Position numbers and translations under genes: made by a program. A stretch of 64,000 nucleotides of DNA from Phaeodactylum tricornutum CCAP 1055/1 (lineage: Eukaryota; Bacillariophyta; Bacillariophyceae; Surirellales; Neidiaceae), in contig NC_011675.1 of the NCBI RefSeq assembly GCF_000150955.2, positions 965,020-1,029,019 of the forward strand, written 5' to 3'. The notes beneath the pieces were generated by a model. The model was not told the DNA's origin. It was given only the letters and a program-made list of their open reading frames with translations, and ran no database searches. This document shows positions 10,518 through 23,700 of this stretch, piece after piece; within the stretch, counting starts at the first letter, position 1; every line of letters begins with the position of its first letter.

Positions 10518-12050
10518 GGTTTTATTGTGTCGACAAATGAATGCAAAGTTTGGCCTTCTGCCCAGAGATTATCGATTCCTCAATGTCAGTCGTTTGCAGA
10601 AAAATCGTCGTCCGCTCCTAACACTAAAGGCATCTCTCAGCTACTACGTAGGGCAAGTACATTATACCGAATATCCTCTTCACTATTAATTAGACCGAGG
10701 GATAACTGCAAAAGGCATTATTCACTGTCACTCGATTGGGTTCGATTCATGTCCTTGACCGTGGGCATGATAATTATTTATCGCGCGGCATTCTTGGTCA
10801 TCCTGGGAGATTAAAGATACCAAATCTTCTCACTGTCACAGACTTTCTTGTTGATGACGTCACTACACCGCAATTTACCATTTTGCGTGACGCGCTGTCG
10901 GAGAAGGCGACCGGTCATTCACAGTCAATGTCAAAATTCTTGGAAAGCCGAGCGCGAGTCGAACTGCAGTTAGACATTCAAAGAGCGAATCAGATTTCAA
11001 TAAATATATTATCTACGGAGGTCCAATTGTTTCGACGTGTTCTGCATACTTTCTATCGAGATCTCACGTTCGTCTAGTACTGAATCTACGTATCCAGCTC
11101 GAGGTCTAAAAATAGCGTACTTCGATTAAATAGGTTCTCCGCCACGCACTCGGGGTTCATGACCCAAAGTTGTCTACTTGTCCGCCTACGTATGCCGTAG
11201 TTTTCCGTGCTTCGTGTGTGGTTCCGGTTCTGCGTATGGGTGACTGACCAAAGAAAGTACAAGTAGGCCGTAGGGTTTCTACACCCGTAGACTGGTCACG
11301 CAGTTGAACTTTTTTCGTCTTTCCCTCACCAACACAAATCCGCGAAATCGCAAACTGCAAACCTGTGTGCCGACACAGAGAAATTAATGTAAGTTCTTTC
11401 GAAACCATTACCATGAGTTATTTTATTCGTTCCAGATATTGCGGAACTACCGGTCAGTCTTGTTCAACCTTGCTGTTCTATCTGAGTTCATAGTTCGTGC
11501 GAAGGCTGCGTTTTGGGCGAATAATTGAAAGTTCTGTTCATCATTGCTGTTGTTTAACCGGGCAACATCCCCCCACCACAAATTTTCGGTTTCTCCTCGA
11601 TCGTTAGTCAGAAATCAATCCCAATCATTCGACTATGTAACCCCAAGCATTCCATTTGATTATCCGGTGCTATTATCTTTCTGGAAGAAGTGGTCCCGTT
11701 GATTTTGTATGCATTGGTTTGGCATCAATCACGAGGTCCCCATTTTTTCAGATACCTCGAATTGTCCGAATTTCCCTCGACTTTTCTTGAGGATCTCTCC
11801 TTCCCAACCGCTTGAAGTAGCATATTCCAGGATTTCGCCGCAGTTACTTTCTTATCGTAGCGTTAGAGACGACTTCATTTGATTTGTCGTCCCCAAAGAT
11901 GTAGGAGATGAATTTGGTGGTGATTTTCATTTCTTCCATTGTCTCCTGTGCGTCGGAAGTAACTTGCGTTCGTCATCCAATTCAGCTCTGTCGGCTTCTC
12001 ACTCACACAAATTCATTCTTCTCATTATTACTCAGCTGTCTAATTTGAAA
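10518..12050. other. 1.5-kb divergent intergenic region
   Basis: Divergent promoter region between the DUF6817-like gene (minus) and the aminotransferase gene (plus). It holds recurrent-motif copies at 10721-10730 (TTCACTGTCA), about 10829-10840 (CTCACTGTCACA) and 10918-10928 (TTCACAGTCAA). The region just before 12051 is pyrimidine-rich. Short frames exist, but none has recognisable protein character. Confidence 0.5.
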
Positions 12051-13467
12051 ATGTACTTCTCCAAGCTCGCTGTTCTCTCCGCACTGACTCTTGCCATTGG
12101 CTCAGAAGCTCTGCTTACCAACCCACTACAGACTGGAAACAAGGCAACCACAAATGGGTAAGTTTCTCGCCGCATCAAAATGTATTCACCGAAACACAAG
12201 ACCATGCTTTGCTGACAAGAGCATCCTTCACTTTGTCAGATTGAAAGATCGCGCCTATGTCACCCGTGACATCAAGACTCCTGACCCGATCCCTGTTTCT
12301 GGACAAGAAGAGGCGATGGAACTCATGAAAACTGGACGTCTCTACCGCTACAATATTGGCCCGAATGAGGAATCGGTCGTCTCCGTATGCGAACAAGAAA
12401 TTGCCGCCTATACCGGTCACAAATACTGTGTCGCCCTCAACTCGTGTGGATCCGCCTTGATGTTGCTGCTCAAGACAACTGGTCTCCAAGCTGGTGACAA
12501 GGTTCTTAGCAACGCCTTCACTTTTGGTGCCGTTCCTTCTGCCATCGAGCATGCTGGCGGAAAGGCAGTGTATGTCGAATCCACCATGGACATGGTCATA
12601 GACTTAGAAGATATGGAGAAGAAACTCACAGATCACCCAGATTGCAAACATGTTCTTATTTCTCACATGCGCGGAAAGCTCGCTGATATGGCTGGAATCA
12701 AGGCCCTGTGCGATAAATTTGACGCGATTCTGTTGGAAGACTGTGCACATTCCCTAGGTGTAGAATACGCGGGGAAACACTCAGGTCACATGGGAATTGC
12801 CTGCGCTATTAGCAGTCAATCGTACAAGATGATCAACTCGGGTGAAGGAGGCTTTTTGCTCACTGACAATGAGGATATTGCCGCCCAAACTGCTGTCTAC
12901 GCCGGTGCCTACGAAGGTCTTTCTGCCAAACACGTTACTGTACCGAGCAAAGAACACTTTAAGGATTACCCAACAACTCTACCGAACTATTCTCTTCGAA
13001 TGAGCAATTTGGCAGCGGCTGTCATTCGTCCTCAAATCAAGACTCTCGACGAGCGAATTGCCAAATATAACAAACGGTACAACGATCTTGTCACCAACCT
13101 CGAATCCCGTGTTGGCGGTCACATGACATTCCCACAGCTTACGCCTGAAGTAACAATGATGGTTCATGATTCACTTCAATTTAACCTTGACAAGAAATTC
13201 TCTCCCGAAATCATCGAAGCGTTCATCGAAGAATGCAAGGAACACGGACTTCCAGTCGAATTATTTGGACATAAGACCAATGCACGGAATTTTGTGAATT
13301 GGGGATTTGCACCAGCCGAGGATCCTCTGCCGAAGACTGCGGATATGCTCTCCCGTGCCTGTGATGTCCGAATGCCACTTATGTGGGACGACGAAGATTT
13401 TGAAGACATGGCGAACGTCCTAGTGGAAAGCGTAGAAAAAGTCCTTGCGGACGCCGGAGTTGAGTAG
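12051..13467 (+). CDS. DegT/DnrJ/EryC1/StrS-family PLP aminotransferase with signal peptide
   Basis: Family members transfer an amino group to keto-sugars or related carbonyls using pyridoxal phosphate (sugar aminotransferases). Exon 1 (12051-12157) encodes MYFSKLAVLSALTLAIGSEA, a signal peptide. An 82-nt intron (12158-12239, GTAAGT to CAG, phase 2) follows, and exon 2 is 12240-13467, giving 444 residues. Seen: the N-terminal GRLYRYN and a CVALNSCGSALMLLLK stretch (cofactor phosphate region), LEDCAHSLG (Asp contacting the pyridine nitrogen), and SQSYKMINSGEGG carrying the presumed Schiff-base Lys. No AFAP-type plastid cleavage motif follows the signal peptide (EALLTNP), so secretory or ER location is more likely than plastid. 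The enzyme class is clear; the substrate is unknown. A secreted copy of a normally cytosolic bacterial-type enzyme is unusual and suggests acquisition from bacteria followed by retargeting. Confidence 0.85.
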
Positions 13468-14166
13468 CCGTTTTGTTCAGTTTTGTGATACGGTTCGTGT
13501 ATGAAAATATTGGAAGCACGAGGCTACTGATGTACAGTTAGGCATTAGACCGTAACATTCAGTAAGCACACATATACAGCATCGAAACTATATCCGACGC
13601 GTCCTCGTAAATCGAAAGAACATGAACAGATTTTTTGCAACATGTGCTCAAAAAGTCAATCTACTACTAAATGGAAAGGGTAACATCGTAAAGGTTGCAT
13701 CTGTTGTGCATGGATTTATATTTTTCTGACACTGAAATCATAGATTAAGCATCATCTCCCTTCCCTTGAGTACTATCGACCCGCACCGTAAACTGCCACC
13801 TCTTTTTACCCAAGGTCGGACACTGTCATAGACAAAGCATCTCCCTTCCTCTATCGACGCACGTCGTAAACTGCTACCTCTCTTTACCCGAGGTCGGGCA
13901 CTGCTGATTGACTGTGATTCAAGCTGTGACCAGCTCCATGTTATTGCGTCCGAAACGATCTTTCTACGGGGAGTCCCTGATTTCCCTCTACCACTGAAGC
14001 AATCGTTTTGTACAATTCTAGTTCCTATGGCAAAGTATTGCACTTGGCATCACGTTTTACATGTCTAAGCTTGCTACATTCGTGTTTCTGTAGCGAGTCG
14101 TCCAAAACGGCATCCCCGAAGTGCCGAATCAACGAAATATACCCATAACACTCACAACTACCATCC
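13468..14166. other. convergent 3' region between aminotransferase and Aurora kinase
   Basis: No gene is supported. It contains the imperfect tandem duplication at 13747-13903 and a GATTGACTGTGATT motif at about 13905-13918. Confidence 0.5.
13747..13903. repeat. imperfect two-copy tandem repeat (about 70-79 bp units)
   Basis: Copy one (13747-13825) and copy two (about 13835-13903) share AAGCATC, CTCCCTTCC, the TATCGAC region, GTAAACTGC, ACCTCT and the block ending AGGTCGG-CACTG, with scattered substitutions and small gaps. It lies in the 3' intergenic gap between convergent genes. It has no coding potential I can defend. Confidence 0.65.
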
Positions 14167-15150
14167 TCAGCTATTTCCATTGCTGTTGGTCGAAGCAGTA
14201 TTTCGTAAGATCCACGGATGCTTCGGGACATTTCGTAAACACATTCTTTTGTTCGGCTCTTTTACCAACAGCTTACGGATAAGGTCTTGGGCATCCTCCG
14301 CAACACCACGAGGAAAAACTAAGTCAACCCTTGAAATCCGTCTGTATGTCGCTGAATGTCCTTCGGCTTCAAAAGGCGGGGCACCAGTCAAGAATTCGTA
14401 TAGGAGCACCCCTAGGCACCAGACATCCACATTCTCATCGTGTTCTCGTCCTTCTACCATCTCCGGAGGAAGATAATCGAGTGTCCCGCACAAGGTGTTT
14501 CGTCGAGACGTCGGCGCATGCACAGACCAACCAAAATCGGCAATTTTGATTTCGCCATAGGCACCAAGAAGAAGGTTTTCTGGTTTGATGTCTCGATGGA
14601 TGACATGCTTGCTATGACAGTAATTCAACGCGAGGGCCAAGTCCGAGATGTACTGAGCGGTCGTTCCTTCCGAAAATCGTCCACGGGTAGTTAGCTTTTT
14701 GTACAGCTCTCCGCCAGGTGAGTATTCCAGAATTAAGTAGATGCGCTTGTTGTCATAGAAATATCCATACATTCGTAGAATATTGGCATGGCGCAGGTGG
14801 CTTTGAATCTCGATTTCACGGCGTAGTTGATGCTCGACACCAGCCTTGAGCAATTGAGATTTTTGGAGGACTTTTATGGCCACAATGTACTTGGTGCGTT
14901 TCTCCCGTGCGAGATACACGGATCCAAACTTACCCCGACCGAGGGGTTTCCCTATTTCAAAGTCCTTCAAAGACCAACGTTGCCCTTTCTCGGCCTCGCT
15001 GTGCCGGCTGTTGGTCGAGCTGCTCGCTAGTGTTATCGTTGCTTCTGCGGCAAGCGAGGCCTCAAAAGCAGCTTTTGGACTCAATCCACGTTTCCAGCTA
15101 CCTTTGACCGGGGAATTTAATTCCGCATTCTCTTTATCCATGGTAGACAT
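14167..15150 (-). CDS. Aurora-type mitotic serine/threonine kinase
   Basis: Cell-cycle kinase acting on chromosomes, centrosome equivalents and spindle. Single exon of 327 residues with ATG at 15148-15150 (a second Met is at residue 4). Seen: a short N-terminal extension to about residue 60, a Gly-loop GRGKFGSV (71-78), catalytic Lys93 in VAIKVL, the family-specific [18 protein letters not shown] helix C region, the [10 protein letters not shown] catalytic loop, DFGWSVHAP, and the Aurora activation segment [16 protein letters not shown]. In human Aurora A the segment reads RRTTLCGT; here the first Thr is Asn, but the regulatory Thr equivalent to T288 is kept. A short C-lobe ends at PKHPWI. 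Aurora A and B roles cannot be separated; protists often have one or two copies. It is divergent from the phosphatase gene, sharing a roughly 300-bp promoter. Confidence 0.92.
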   Translation of the reverse strand: MSTMDKENAELNSPVKGSWKRGLSPKAAFEASLAAEATITLASSSTNSRHSEAEKGQRWSLKDFEIGKPLGRGKFGSVYLAREKRTKYIVAIKVLQKSQLLKAGVEHQLRREIEIQSHLRHANILRMYGYFYDNKRIYLILEYSPGGELYKKLTTRGRFSEGTTAQYISDLALALNYCHSKHVIHRDIKPENLLLGAYGEIKIADFGWSVHAPTSRRNTLCGTLDYLPPEMVEGREHDENVDVWCLGVLLYEFLTGAPPFEAEGHSATYRRISRVDLVFPRGVAEDAQDLIRKLLVKEPNKRMCLRNVPKHPWILRNTASTNSNGNS

Positions 15151-15454
15151 AATATGGAAAACCTGTCAATCCCGATTCTTCAGTGCTGTGGGTGCTTTCA
15201 AATGGGGCAAGGCAGGGCCGGGCCCATCCTTAAGCCACGGAAGCCTTCGCAACTAAACAACTTCCCCCCCCCCCCGTGAGCGAGAGAGATAACCGGAAAT
15301 TTAGCGATTCCTTGAAACGACATTTCAAGCGCCTTATCAATGAATAAGTGCCATACTCTAACTAATCATTTAAGGCGATTGCTGTTGGCCGTTATTAAAC
15401 GCTATGCAATTATAGAGTTATCTAACATTATTTGAATAGTTGTATCTTATTTCA
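15151..15454. other. divergent promoter between Aurora kinase and phosphatase
   Basis: 304 bp between two start codons. It contains a run of 12 C (15264-15275) followed by GTGAGCGAGAGAG. Both genes must take their promoters from it. Confidence 0.5.
15264..15275. repeat. C12 homopolymer
   Basis: Twelve consecutive C residues in the divergent promoter. It is the longest C run noticed in the window and a likely length-variable site. Confidence 0.9.
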
Positions 15455-16500
15455 ATGGCACCGTAAGAGAACCTGTGTCTTCTGTCTTTTTCGGTACCCG
15501 GATTTAACCTTCGACTCTTGTCTCGTTGCGACGACGTTCTTTCTTTTTTGAAAAGGATTTTTTTGGTCTGGCACAAGGCAAAATTTTACCCCCTGTTGGA
15601 GACTTGGAGCGCGAAAAAGCTTCACAACTGTTCTATCGCATAAGACTACGCGGTTCAACTCGTGTTAGCAGGATAGGCACAGTCCACGGAGTTTACCTCA
15701 AGTATGTTGGGCTTTCTGCTCTTTCTTACGCCAGTTTCGCTTTTCTTATGAAAAGGGAAAATGGCGATAGCCTCTCCCTGACTGAGCTCCTCTCAACTGG
15801 TTCGAACATGCAAATTTTTTCCGCACTCACTATGGGATACTCTACGATCTTGAACGGCGTCATCGCTGTGCTTTTCAAACTTGAGGTGGGCATGGGGATG
15901 GTCGGAAAAAACAGAAAGACGGGCAAAATTCCAACGTGGAGTTACATTCTTTTGTTTCCCTTTCATGTTCCGACTCTTTTGTATACACATATGCATACGA
16001 TGCATAGTACGTATAAAGTAAAACGTGATGGCAAATTTGTTCAAGAAAAGGTTCCGACGGCATCAGAAGTCCAGCCCGGCTGGTGGGTTGGCGGCTGCTA
16101 CGCGCACGAGCTGAAAAAGGACTGGGCTGGTGTCGTTGATTTGACGGTGGAATTTCCAGAGTCTTGCATCAAACGCACCCGAGGCTACATTTCTCTGCCA
16201 ACTTGGGACGGTGTCCCCTGTTCCCCAGCTCAGCTTGAGGAGGCAGCCACTTTTGCCGTCAACGCTGCTCAGCAAGGGGGCGATGTACTTGTCCACTGCG
16301 CACACGGACGGGGGCGCAGTACCACCGTTATGTGTGCTTGTCTCGTCAAAGCTGGACTCTTTGATACGTGGAAAGAAGCTTTTGAAAAAGGAATTCAGCC
16401 CCAGCGCTCTGTATGTAAATTGAACAAAAGAATGCGGGAGAACCTCACAGCTTGGCAAGAGCACTATGTCGACGGTGAACCTAAGAAGAAGGGCCAATAG
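15455..16500 (+). CDS. membrane-anchored dual-specificity phosphatase
   Basis: Cys-dependent phosphatase with an N-terminal membrane part. The main frame is open from 15526, but its first in-frame ATG would start inside a hydrophobic segment. I therefore propose an 8-nt first coding exon (15455-15462, ATGGCACC), a 209-nt intron (15463-15671, GTAAGA to CAG, phase 2) and exon 2 (15672-16500), giving 278 residues. Hydrophobic segments are YVGLSALSYASFAFLM, the TMGYSTILNGVIAVLF region and WSYILLFPFHVPTLLY. The phosphatase domain follows (about residues 130-270), with the P-loop HCAHGRGRS (C-x5-R) and an upstream Asp-containing VVDLTVEFPE. Substrates in such membrane DSPs can be phosphoproteins or phospholipids; none can be chosen here. 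The start model is the least certain part. Confidence 0.75.
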
Positions 16501-17715
16501 GCTGAAGTTTACTCAATTCTTCGTGGGAAAGTTGACTCGAACGCGTTGCCACTCAAAGCGGGCATCCTGACCTTGCCAATGTATACGATGACATAGCATA
16601 TTTTAGCAGTAAGCCACAAGAGACAGAGCTACGTAGTTTACCTTATTTCGGTGCTGCCATGTGAGGATGCTAGAGAGATAGGTTTACAGTTTTGGTCTTT
16701 ACTGAAAGGAATATTGCGTTGGCAATCAAGGTGGAAAACGCTTCCCTAGAAGTAGCTCTCAAGGTAGTTTACGCAAATAGACGACCGACAAGGTATAGCT
16801 GTCACGGTGGAGGACGGCTACAAGATAGGGCTCAATTTCCCAGCACTTCCGAATCAGTGGTAATCCATTGATACAAACGCGGGTTCGGGAGTCTGGGTAC
16901 AGACTTCTTAGCCGATCCGACAAATAGTTGGACGCCGTTTGAATCGTTTGTGTTTTTCCCACTATCTATCTATATGTTCCTTGTGTTGCTGTCCATCGAA
17001 TCGTCCTTCCGGTTCCCCGGCATAAATCGAGCACGGTGTCCCTAGACGTTCATTAGGGTTCGTATGTTCCTCCCAGACATACAGAACCTAACGTTCAGAC
17101 CAACTACGTGAGCCCAAACTATGGATTTCAAATGAGTGCCTTATGTAAAGGTTGCTACTGTGAAGATGTCTCACTTTGGATTTCCGATACATATTGTCCT
17201 GTACGCGAGGCCACGCCCGAGGTTCTGTTCTGACAAAGTCTCGAAACAGTCAATCGCGTTGGATCGAAAAAGGGTCATTTTCCCTAAATGGTTTTGTCGT
17301 TCGAACGTTTTGATTGGTCATATTGGGAGCGTTGTGTCGTGTTGCATGTCATGTTCGTGCACGTGGTACCGAACTATTCTGTGTGGCGCTGGCAGTGGGA
17401 CAGCCGAATACCGCTGGGGCGTGGGTAAATGGGTATATGTTAACGCAAGATTTCTACGCTCGTCGAGGACTGTACGTCGGGTACCGATGAAATAGACAAA
17501 AACGGCCGCAGCACACCTTCCCACGCTCCGAGAGAGGTCGCTTCGTCGAATGCGGACATTTCAGCGCAACACCCGGCGAAACGTTTTGTTTCTGCTAGAC
17601 GCGAACTTTTCGTTTTGGAGGTTGACATTCAGGGTTTCTTCCTCTGTAATATATCTTTTTCGAGTTTTTACGAGAATTGGACGACTACCTCCCAATACTA
17701 GTGAAGTTGAGCAAG
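16501..17715. other. 1.2-kb intergenic upstream of the p300/CBP gene
   Basis: No gene is supported. The open stretches in this interval lack an ATG in good context or recognisable content. The last 150 bp are T-rich and probably carry the promoter and leader of the acetyltransferase gene. Confidence 0.45.
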
Positions 17716-20700
17716 ATGCAATCCAATAGTGGTGGGATGCCTGGAGGTAGTATGAACGCAACGTCGATGCAAGACATGCAACGTTTGCAGCTCCAAATGG
17801 CGCAGTATCAACAGCAGCAGCAACAACAACAACGACAGGCGCCCGTCGGAAACCAGCTACTCCTTAACAATCACAACAGTGTGTCAAACCTAAATATGCA
17901 GCAGCAGTTTCCCAGCAACACAAACAACGCGCCTACCGCATCATTTGTGAACCTGTCGACACAATCTGGCGCCGCAGGTCGTATGAGTAATCCGGCGCTT
18001 GCCATGATGCAACAACAGCAGCAGGGAGTTGTGACAGGTAGCAATGGCGCTTCATTGATGAATTCCGGGGGTCCCAACGCGGCTTCCATGTTTAGTTGGA
18101 ATGGAATGCAGCAGCCACAGCAGGGTCAGAACGCGTCGTCGATGGACGCCAGCACCGGAAGTAGTGCTCGTCTCATGGCTATGGCTAACATGAATCGTAT
18201 GAGTATAGGGGGAGGGGCCGGTACTATTTCAGGGCAGGGGAATAGTATGAATCCGTCTACGAGCACAATGCCGAATATGCAGACTTTACTTCAGCAGCAG
18301 CAGGTGAACGCCTCTCATACACCAAATCAGATGGGCTTTCAGCAGCAGCATCACTTGTCGGGGTCTCAGATGGGATCGTCCACAAATACGAATCACACCA
18401 ACGGTGGAGGAGCACAGCAGCTTATGCTACAGCAGCAGATCGCGAGTTTACAGAAGCAGATGCAATTTCAACATCAAGGTGGCATTGGAACCGTATCAGC
18501 TATGCAGAATCCTTCTATATCCAATGCAACTGTTGGCAGTGCGGGTCCACGGGCGGCAAACTCGCTGCAATCTCACCAGCAGCAACTTCTGCAGCAAATA
18601 CAGCAACAACAGCATGTTGGGCCCGGGCCTCCTTCTATGCCTGCGCAACACCAGCAACCCTATCAACAACACCAAATGTCTGCCGGAATGCAGTCTCTGC
18701 ATCAGCAAGACTCGACTCCACAAAATATGATGAATATGCTTCAACAGCAACCTCAATCTCACGCCAGAAATAATGCCATGGCTAACGTGATGAGTGATCA
18801 ATCAAGTCAGACTCTTAGTCGAAGTGGGTCCTTAAATGAGCAACAGTTGCGAATTCATCAGCAGAATCTGCTGCGTGCTTCATCCGGGCAGCAAACCACG
18901 GTGTCGGATACGCAAGAAGCGGCGAAGTCCGTAAGATCGCAGCAGCAGTCACCAAGTCAACCGTCCAAACAACATGGAATGCATCCACAAAATGCAACGT
19001 CGTATCAACCATCCAACAATATTGTACAGGGTCCATTTGGCGGAATGCATGGCTTGCCCAATCAGCATAGCATGCAAAGTGTGTCCAACCAACAGCTAAA
19101 CAATCATGGGAAAGCAATGCCGATGCATTCCGATGGTAGCACTACTTTAGGCATGTCCTCACATGGGAACAATAGCATGTACAGTGGGCAAATGAGTGGT
19201 AGTAACGCTTCTCAGCAGCAGGGTAGCGACGATCCAATTTCCATTTCACAGCACAGTAATTTAAGTGCTGGTCAGCTGTCACGCACTCATCAAGCGAGCA
19301 GCAATGACTCTGGACAAAAGACTTTTCTGGATGGTAGCTTTGCTGGGGGCTGGCAATCTAACGATGATCTGCCAGATCGACGTCGCGTTATATTTAGCAT
19401 TTTAGAGGTGATTCGGCAGATTCGGCCCGACGATACGAGCAAAATGTCAAACAAGTAAGTTCTTTTCGAGGTTTATTACGTGGTGCCGGCTTATGACAAG
19501 TTTCTCAGCTAGCTCTTTCTCTCTTAGACTACCTCATATGGCAAAGAGCCTGGAAGAGCATTTGTATCGATCGGCACACAGCAAAGACGAATACATGGAT
19601 TTTTCAACTCTGAAGGAGCGTTTGCAAGCAATTGCGCATGGACTTGACCTGCACAGAGGTTCCTCTTCGCCAATGGTTTCCAAGAATCATGATACGACGC
19701 ACTTGCCCCAGCAAAGTAGTAATCCAAGCTATTCAAATATTGAGTCTCAGCAGAATTCTTTGCAAATCGGCTTTCCGCCAAGCTTGACTGCATCTGGTCC
19801 GACAAGTCAGCAGCATCAAAATGCGGGTTGGACGGGTCCATATGATGTAAGTTCCAAGGATGTGATGAAAATTCAAGGCCAAAACAACGCCGACAATTTA
19901 GTTGTGCAGAGAAACGCAGCTAGTCAGCAGAGCTTTGGACGTATTGCTGGTTCGAATAGTCAACATGGAGGCATTATGTCGGGATCAAATACCGCTGGTC
20001 CAAACCACAACAGCGGAATTTGGCCAACGAATATGGGATCGTCGGAAAGTTTGGGTCAACCGAGCATAGGGAATGTGGCAATGAACGGCGGCTCGCAGCA
20101 TCAATCCTCAATGAATCAAGGGATGAACGATATGGCGTCGATGAGTCAGACTTCGCAACAGAACGATTTTGCTGGGTCTTCCCTGTTTATTGATCCTTTG
20201 CAAGGCTTCAATTGGCAGAGCGGTTTCCTTTCGGACTCAAATATGCCTCCCCCTGTCGGGAATGGTATAGTTAACTCGGATTATCCAAATACACCCAAGT
20301 ACCAGGATCCGGGCGTAGCGCAGAAGCAGAAGGTCATATTGCAGCAGCAACAGCGATTGCTGCTACTTCGGCATGCCAGTAAATGCAAGGCGGGATCAAA
20401 CTGTACGACGAAGTTCTGTTCTCAGATGGTGACCTTGTGGAAGCATATGAAGACTTGCCGTGATAAGAATTGTAAGACTTCTCATTGCTTGAGCAGTCGT
20501 TGTGTTTTGAATCACTACCGTATTTGCAAAAATCAAGGCAAGACGTCGACTTGTGAAGTATGCGGTCCTGTGATGGCGAAAATCCGTCAACAGGAGCGCG
20601 ACGATGGTACTGGTGATCCCTTGGCCACCGATTCCTCTGCCATGAACTATCTTCAGCCAAGCTTGAATGCTCTTCCAAATGTGATTCCGACAAAACAAAT

Positions 20701-23700
20701 CGGTGGTTTGTCACAGGTTCGACGGAGCGATAATATTTTGGAAAATTCTTGTCAAAGTGAACAGGTCCAGCTGCAGCAATTGCAGGCGCAGCAAATGAAA
20801 CTTCAAACACAGTTGGATTCATTGAAGCAGCTTCAGAAACAGCAAGAGCAATTGCTCGAGCAGCAGTCGAGAATACAGGAGCAGGCGCATAAGGTCAAGG
20901 ACCCAAGCTCCCAGCAAGCACAACAATTGCAACAACAGCAGCTTCTTCTGCATCAGCTACAGAAACGATGCGAACAACAGCAGCTTCAGCTACAACAAGA
21001 GATTCAGTCCCAATCGAGAACAGCTGGTTTGGCCCAAGCTCAGGCTCAGCAATTCCAAGCGGCAGCACAGTTTCGTACAAGTGTACAAGAGGCCCAGATG
21101 TTGCAGTCTTCATCACCAATTATTCCTGGATCCTACGGGGAACCAACAGAGTCTAAGAAAAAGCGGCATACGGTAACAAAATCCAAACGAATTTCGTCGA
21201 AAGGGAAGCGTGGTGGGAAAGGGAAAGGACTTCGGGCTGCGGTTGAGGTTCTATCATCCCATGATCCAGCCGAAGATAACTTTGATCCATATGCCTCGCC
21301 AAAAAAGAGGGGTCTGTCTTCTTCTTCGAAGCCAGCGCAAAAGAAAAGGAAGGCAACTTCCGATAAAGAGGCTGACCCAGGCGAAAGGGCGACAGGAACT
21401 GATATTGTGGAAGACTCGACGCTGGCGTATGAAGGCAATACGTCTTTGCTTCCGTTCATGAGTCTAGTCAGCGTCAGAAAACATGTGGATTCTCTGAATA
21501 AAAAAACAAGTCTTTGGTCTCGCATGGTGACTTACAAGTGTCTTCCAGTCATTCAAGAGCTCATTGACGACCAGTTTGGGTGGGTTTTCCACGACGCCGT
21601 CGATCCAATTGCACTTGGCTTGCCCGACTACTTTGATGTTGTGAAACATCCCATGCATCTCGAGCTTGTGAAGAAAAAACTGGAAAATGCGATCTACTGT
21701 GACACAGACAGTTTTGCGCATGACGTTGAGCTAGTTTTTGAGAATGCTATTTTGTACAATGGGGAAACCAGTGAAGTTGGAGAGCTAGCGAATAGTTTCT
21801 TGGTCAAGTTTGCTCAGATATACGAGAAGCTCATTGCAGGTATGTATTAGTTGTGATCGAAGTAGTCGTGTATTTCGAGGCTTTTGTTCACTTATATTCA
21901 ATCAATTTTTCGAAAAGGAATCGAGTCGCCGCAGCAACTCGTGAAAAAGAATGGGGAGGCTTGTGCTCTCTGTGGTCTCCAAAAGAGACAGCTTGAGCCA
22001 TTATCGCTTTATTGTCATGGGAACTGTGGTATGCAGCCTATCGAAAGGCATTCATCTTACTTTACCGATCACTCAAAATCAAATCTTTGGTGTTTATTGT
22101 GTTACGATCAGTTGCACGAAGAAAAAATCATATTGCTGGACGACGGAAGTGATATTAGAAAAAAGGATTTACAAGAGTTCAAGAATGACACTTGTCCTGA
22201 GGAAGCATGGATCACTTGTGACGAGTGTAATTCTCAAGTTCACGAAGTTTGCGCTCTTTTCAGCAGGAGAAACGAGGCAAAAGCTTCGTACACCTGCCCA
22301 AACTGCTATACCTCGAAATCTTTAGCGTCGCAAAGCACGAAGTCTGTGGCCAAGTTTGTAAAGGGGGCTGATTATTTACCACACTGTAAAATGAGTATTG
22401 ATATCGAAAAGGGACTTCATAGAACGCTCCAAGATCTCTATGATGCCAAAGCGAAAGATGAAAAATTGGGGGCCGGCCAAACTGAGCAAGCGGAGGGTCT
22501 CACTGTTAGAGTGCTATCAAATGTAGAAAAGAAACAATCTGTAGGAGCGAGGGTAAGTAAAAAGCGGAGCTTCCAGTCAAATTTCTTGGAAGTTGTTCTC
22601 ATTCTGAGGTTCCTCTTCACAGATGCAACGCTGTTTTTCCGAAAAGGGGTACCCTTTAGAGTTTCCTGTACGCTCGAAATGCATTGCCCTCTTTCAAAAA
22701 ATCCACGGTGTTGACACCCTTCTTTTTTCAGTCTATGTGTATGAATACGGGCAAGAATGTCCAGCTCCGAACAAAAGAAGGGTGTACATTTCTTGCTTAG
22801 ATTCTGTTCAATATTTTGAGCCCAGCTGCTACCGTAAAGCGGCTTACCAGGCAATCATTGTCGAATATCTGCGTTACGTAAAGGAGCGAGGCTTCCATAC
22901 GGCTCATATATGGAGCTGTCCTCTGACGCCCGAAGACGGATACATTTTCTATTGTCACCCATCGCACCAACTTATACCGCGAGAAGATATGCTTCAGTCA
23001 TGGTATCATCAGCTACTAGAAAAGGCGAAGTCAAGTGGTGTTGCTATTAGCACCACCACGCTCTATCACGAGTATTTTGAAGGTGGGGCTGATTCTACGA
23101 AAATTGAGCAACAAAGGTTGCCGACCTGTCTCCCATATTTTGAAGGTGACTACATACCTGGTGAAATCGAGAATATCCTGGAAACAATTGATGAAAAAGA
23201 AAATCAGAGTAGTGTCCAGAAACTGATCATGTCCCTGCTTGGGCAGAGGATCATGAAGATGAAAGACAATTTCCTCGTTGTTCATTTACACAATGATGGT
23301 GTTGCTGCGGCTAGCGAGCAAAGCGAAGACGTTTCAAAAGGGTGTGACGGCTGCGACGAGAAAATAGTGCTCAGCAAGAGATCAAGTACAACTGAACCGG
23401 GTTTGATGCGGATCGATGTAAGGGACGATGATGTAGCAATGACGGAAGCTGACGCTTTTCCTGCCCGGGAGGATCCTACTGTATTGAAAACAGCTGCTCC
23501 ACCGAAGAAGGTAAATACTCCGGAGAAAGCTACACGTTCAATGGGAGAGGCAACATCCAAATCTGAAAAAACTGAAGACAAGAGTGTTCCAACACCTGGT
23601 ATGTTGCTATTTGAAAAGCCTGGGAGCGACACAAGTCTTGTTGATTCAGCTAAAGACGCAGCAAATGAGGGTGTGGCCCCAATATCAGTTTCAATGGGAG

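Noticed and set aside
10731-10760. GGTTCGATTC, resembling a tRNA B box
   Set aside because: No A box or cloverleaf arms can be drawn around it; no tRNA gene is supported anywhere in the window.
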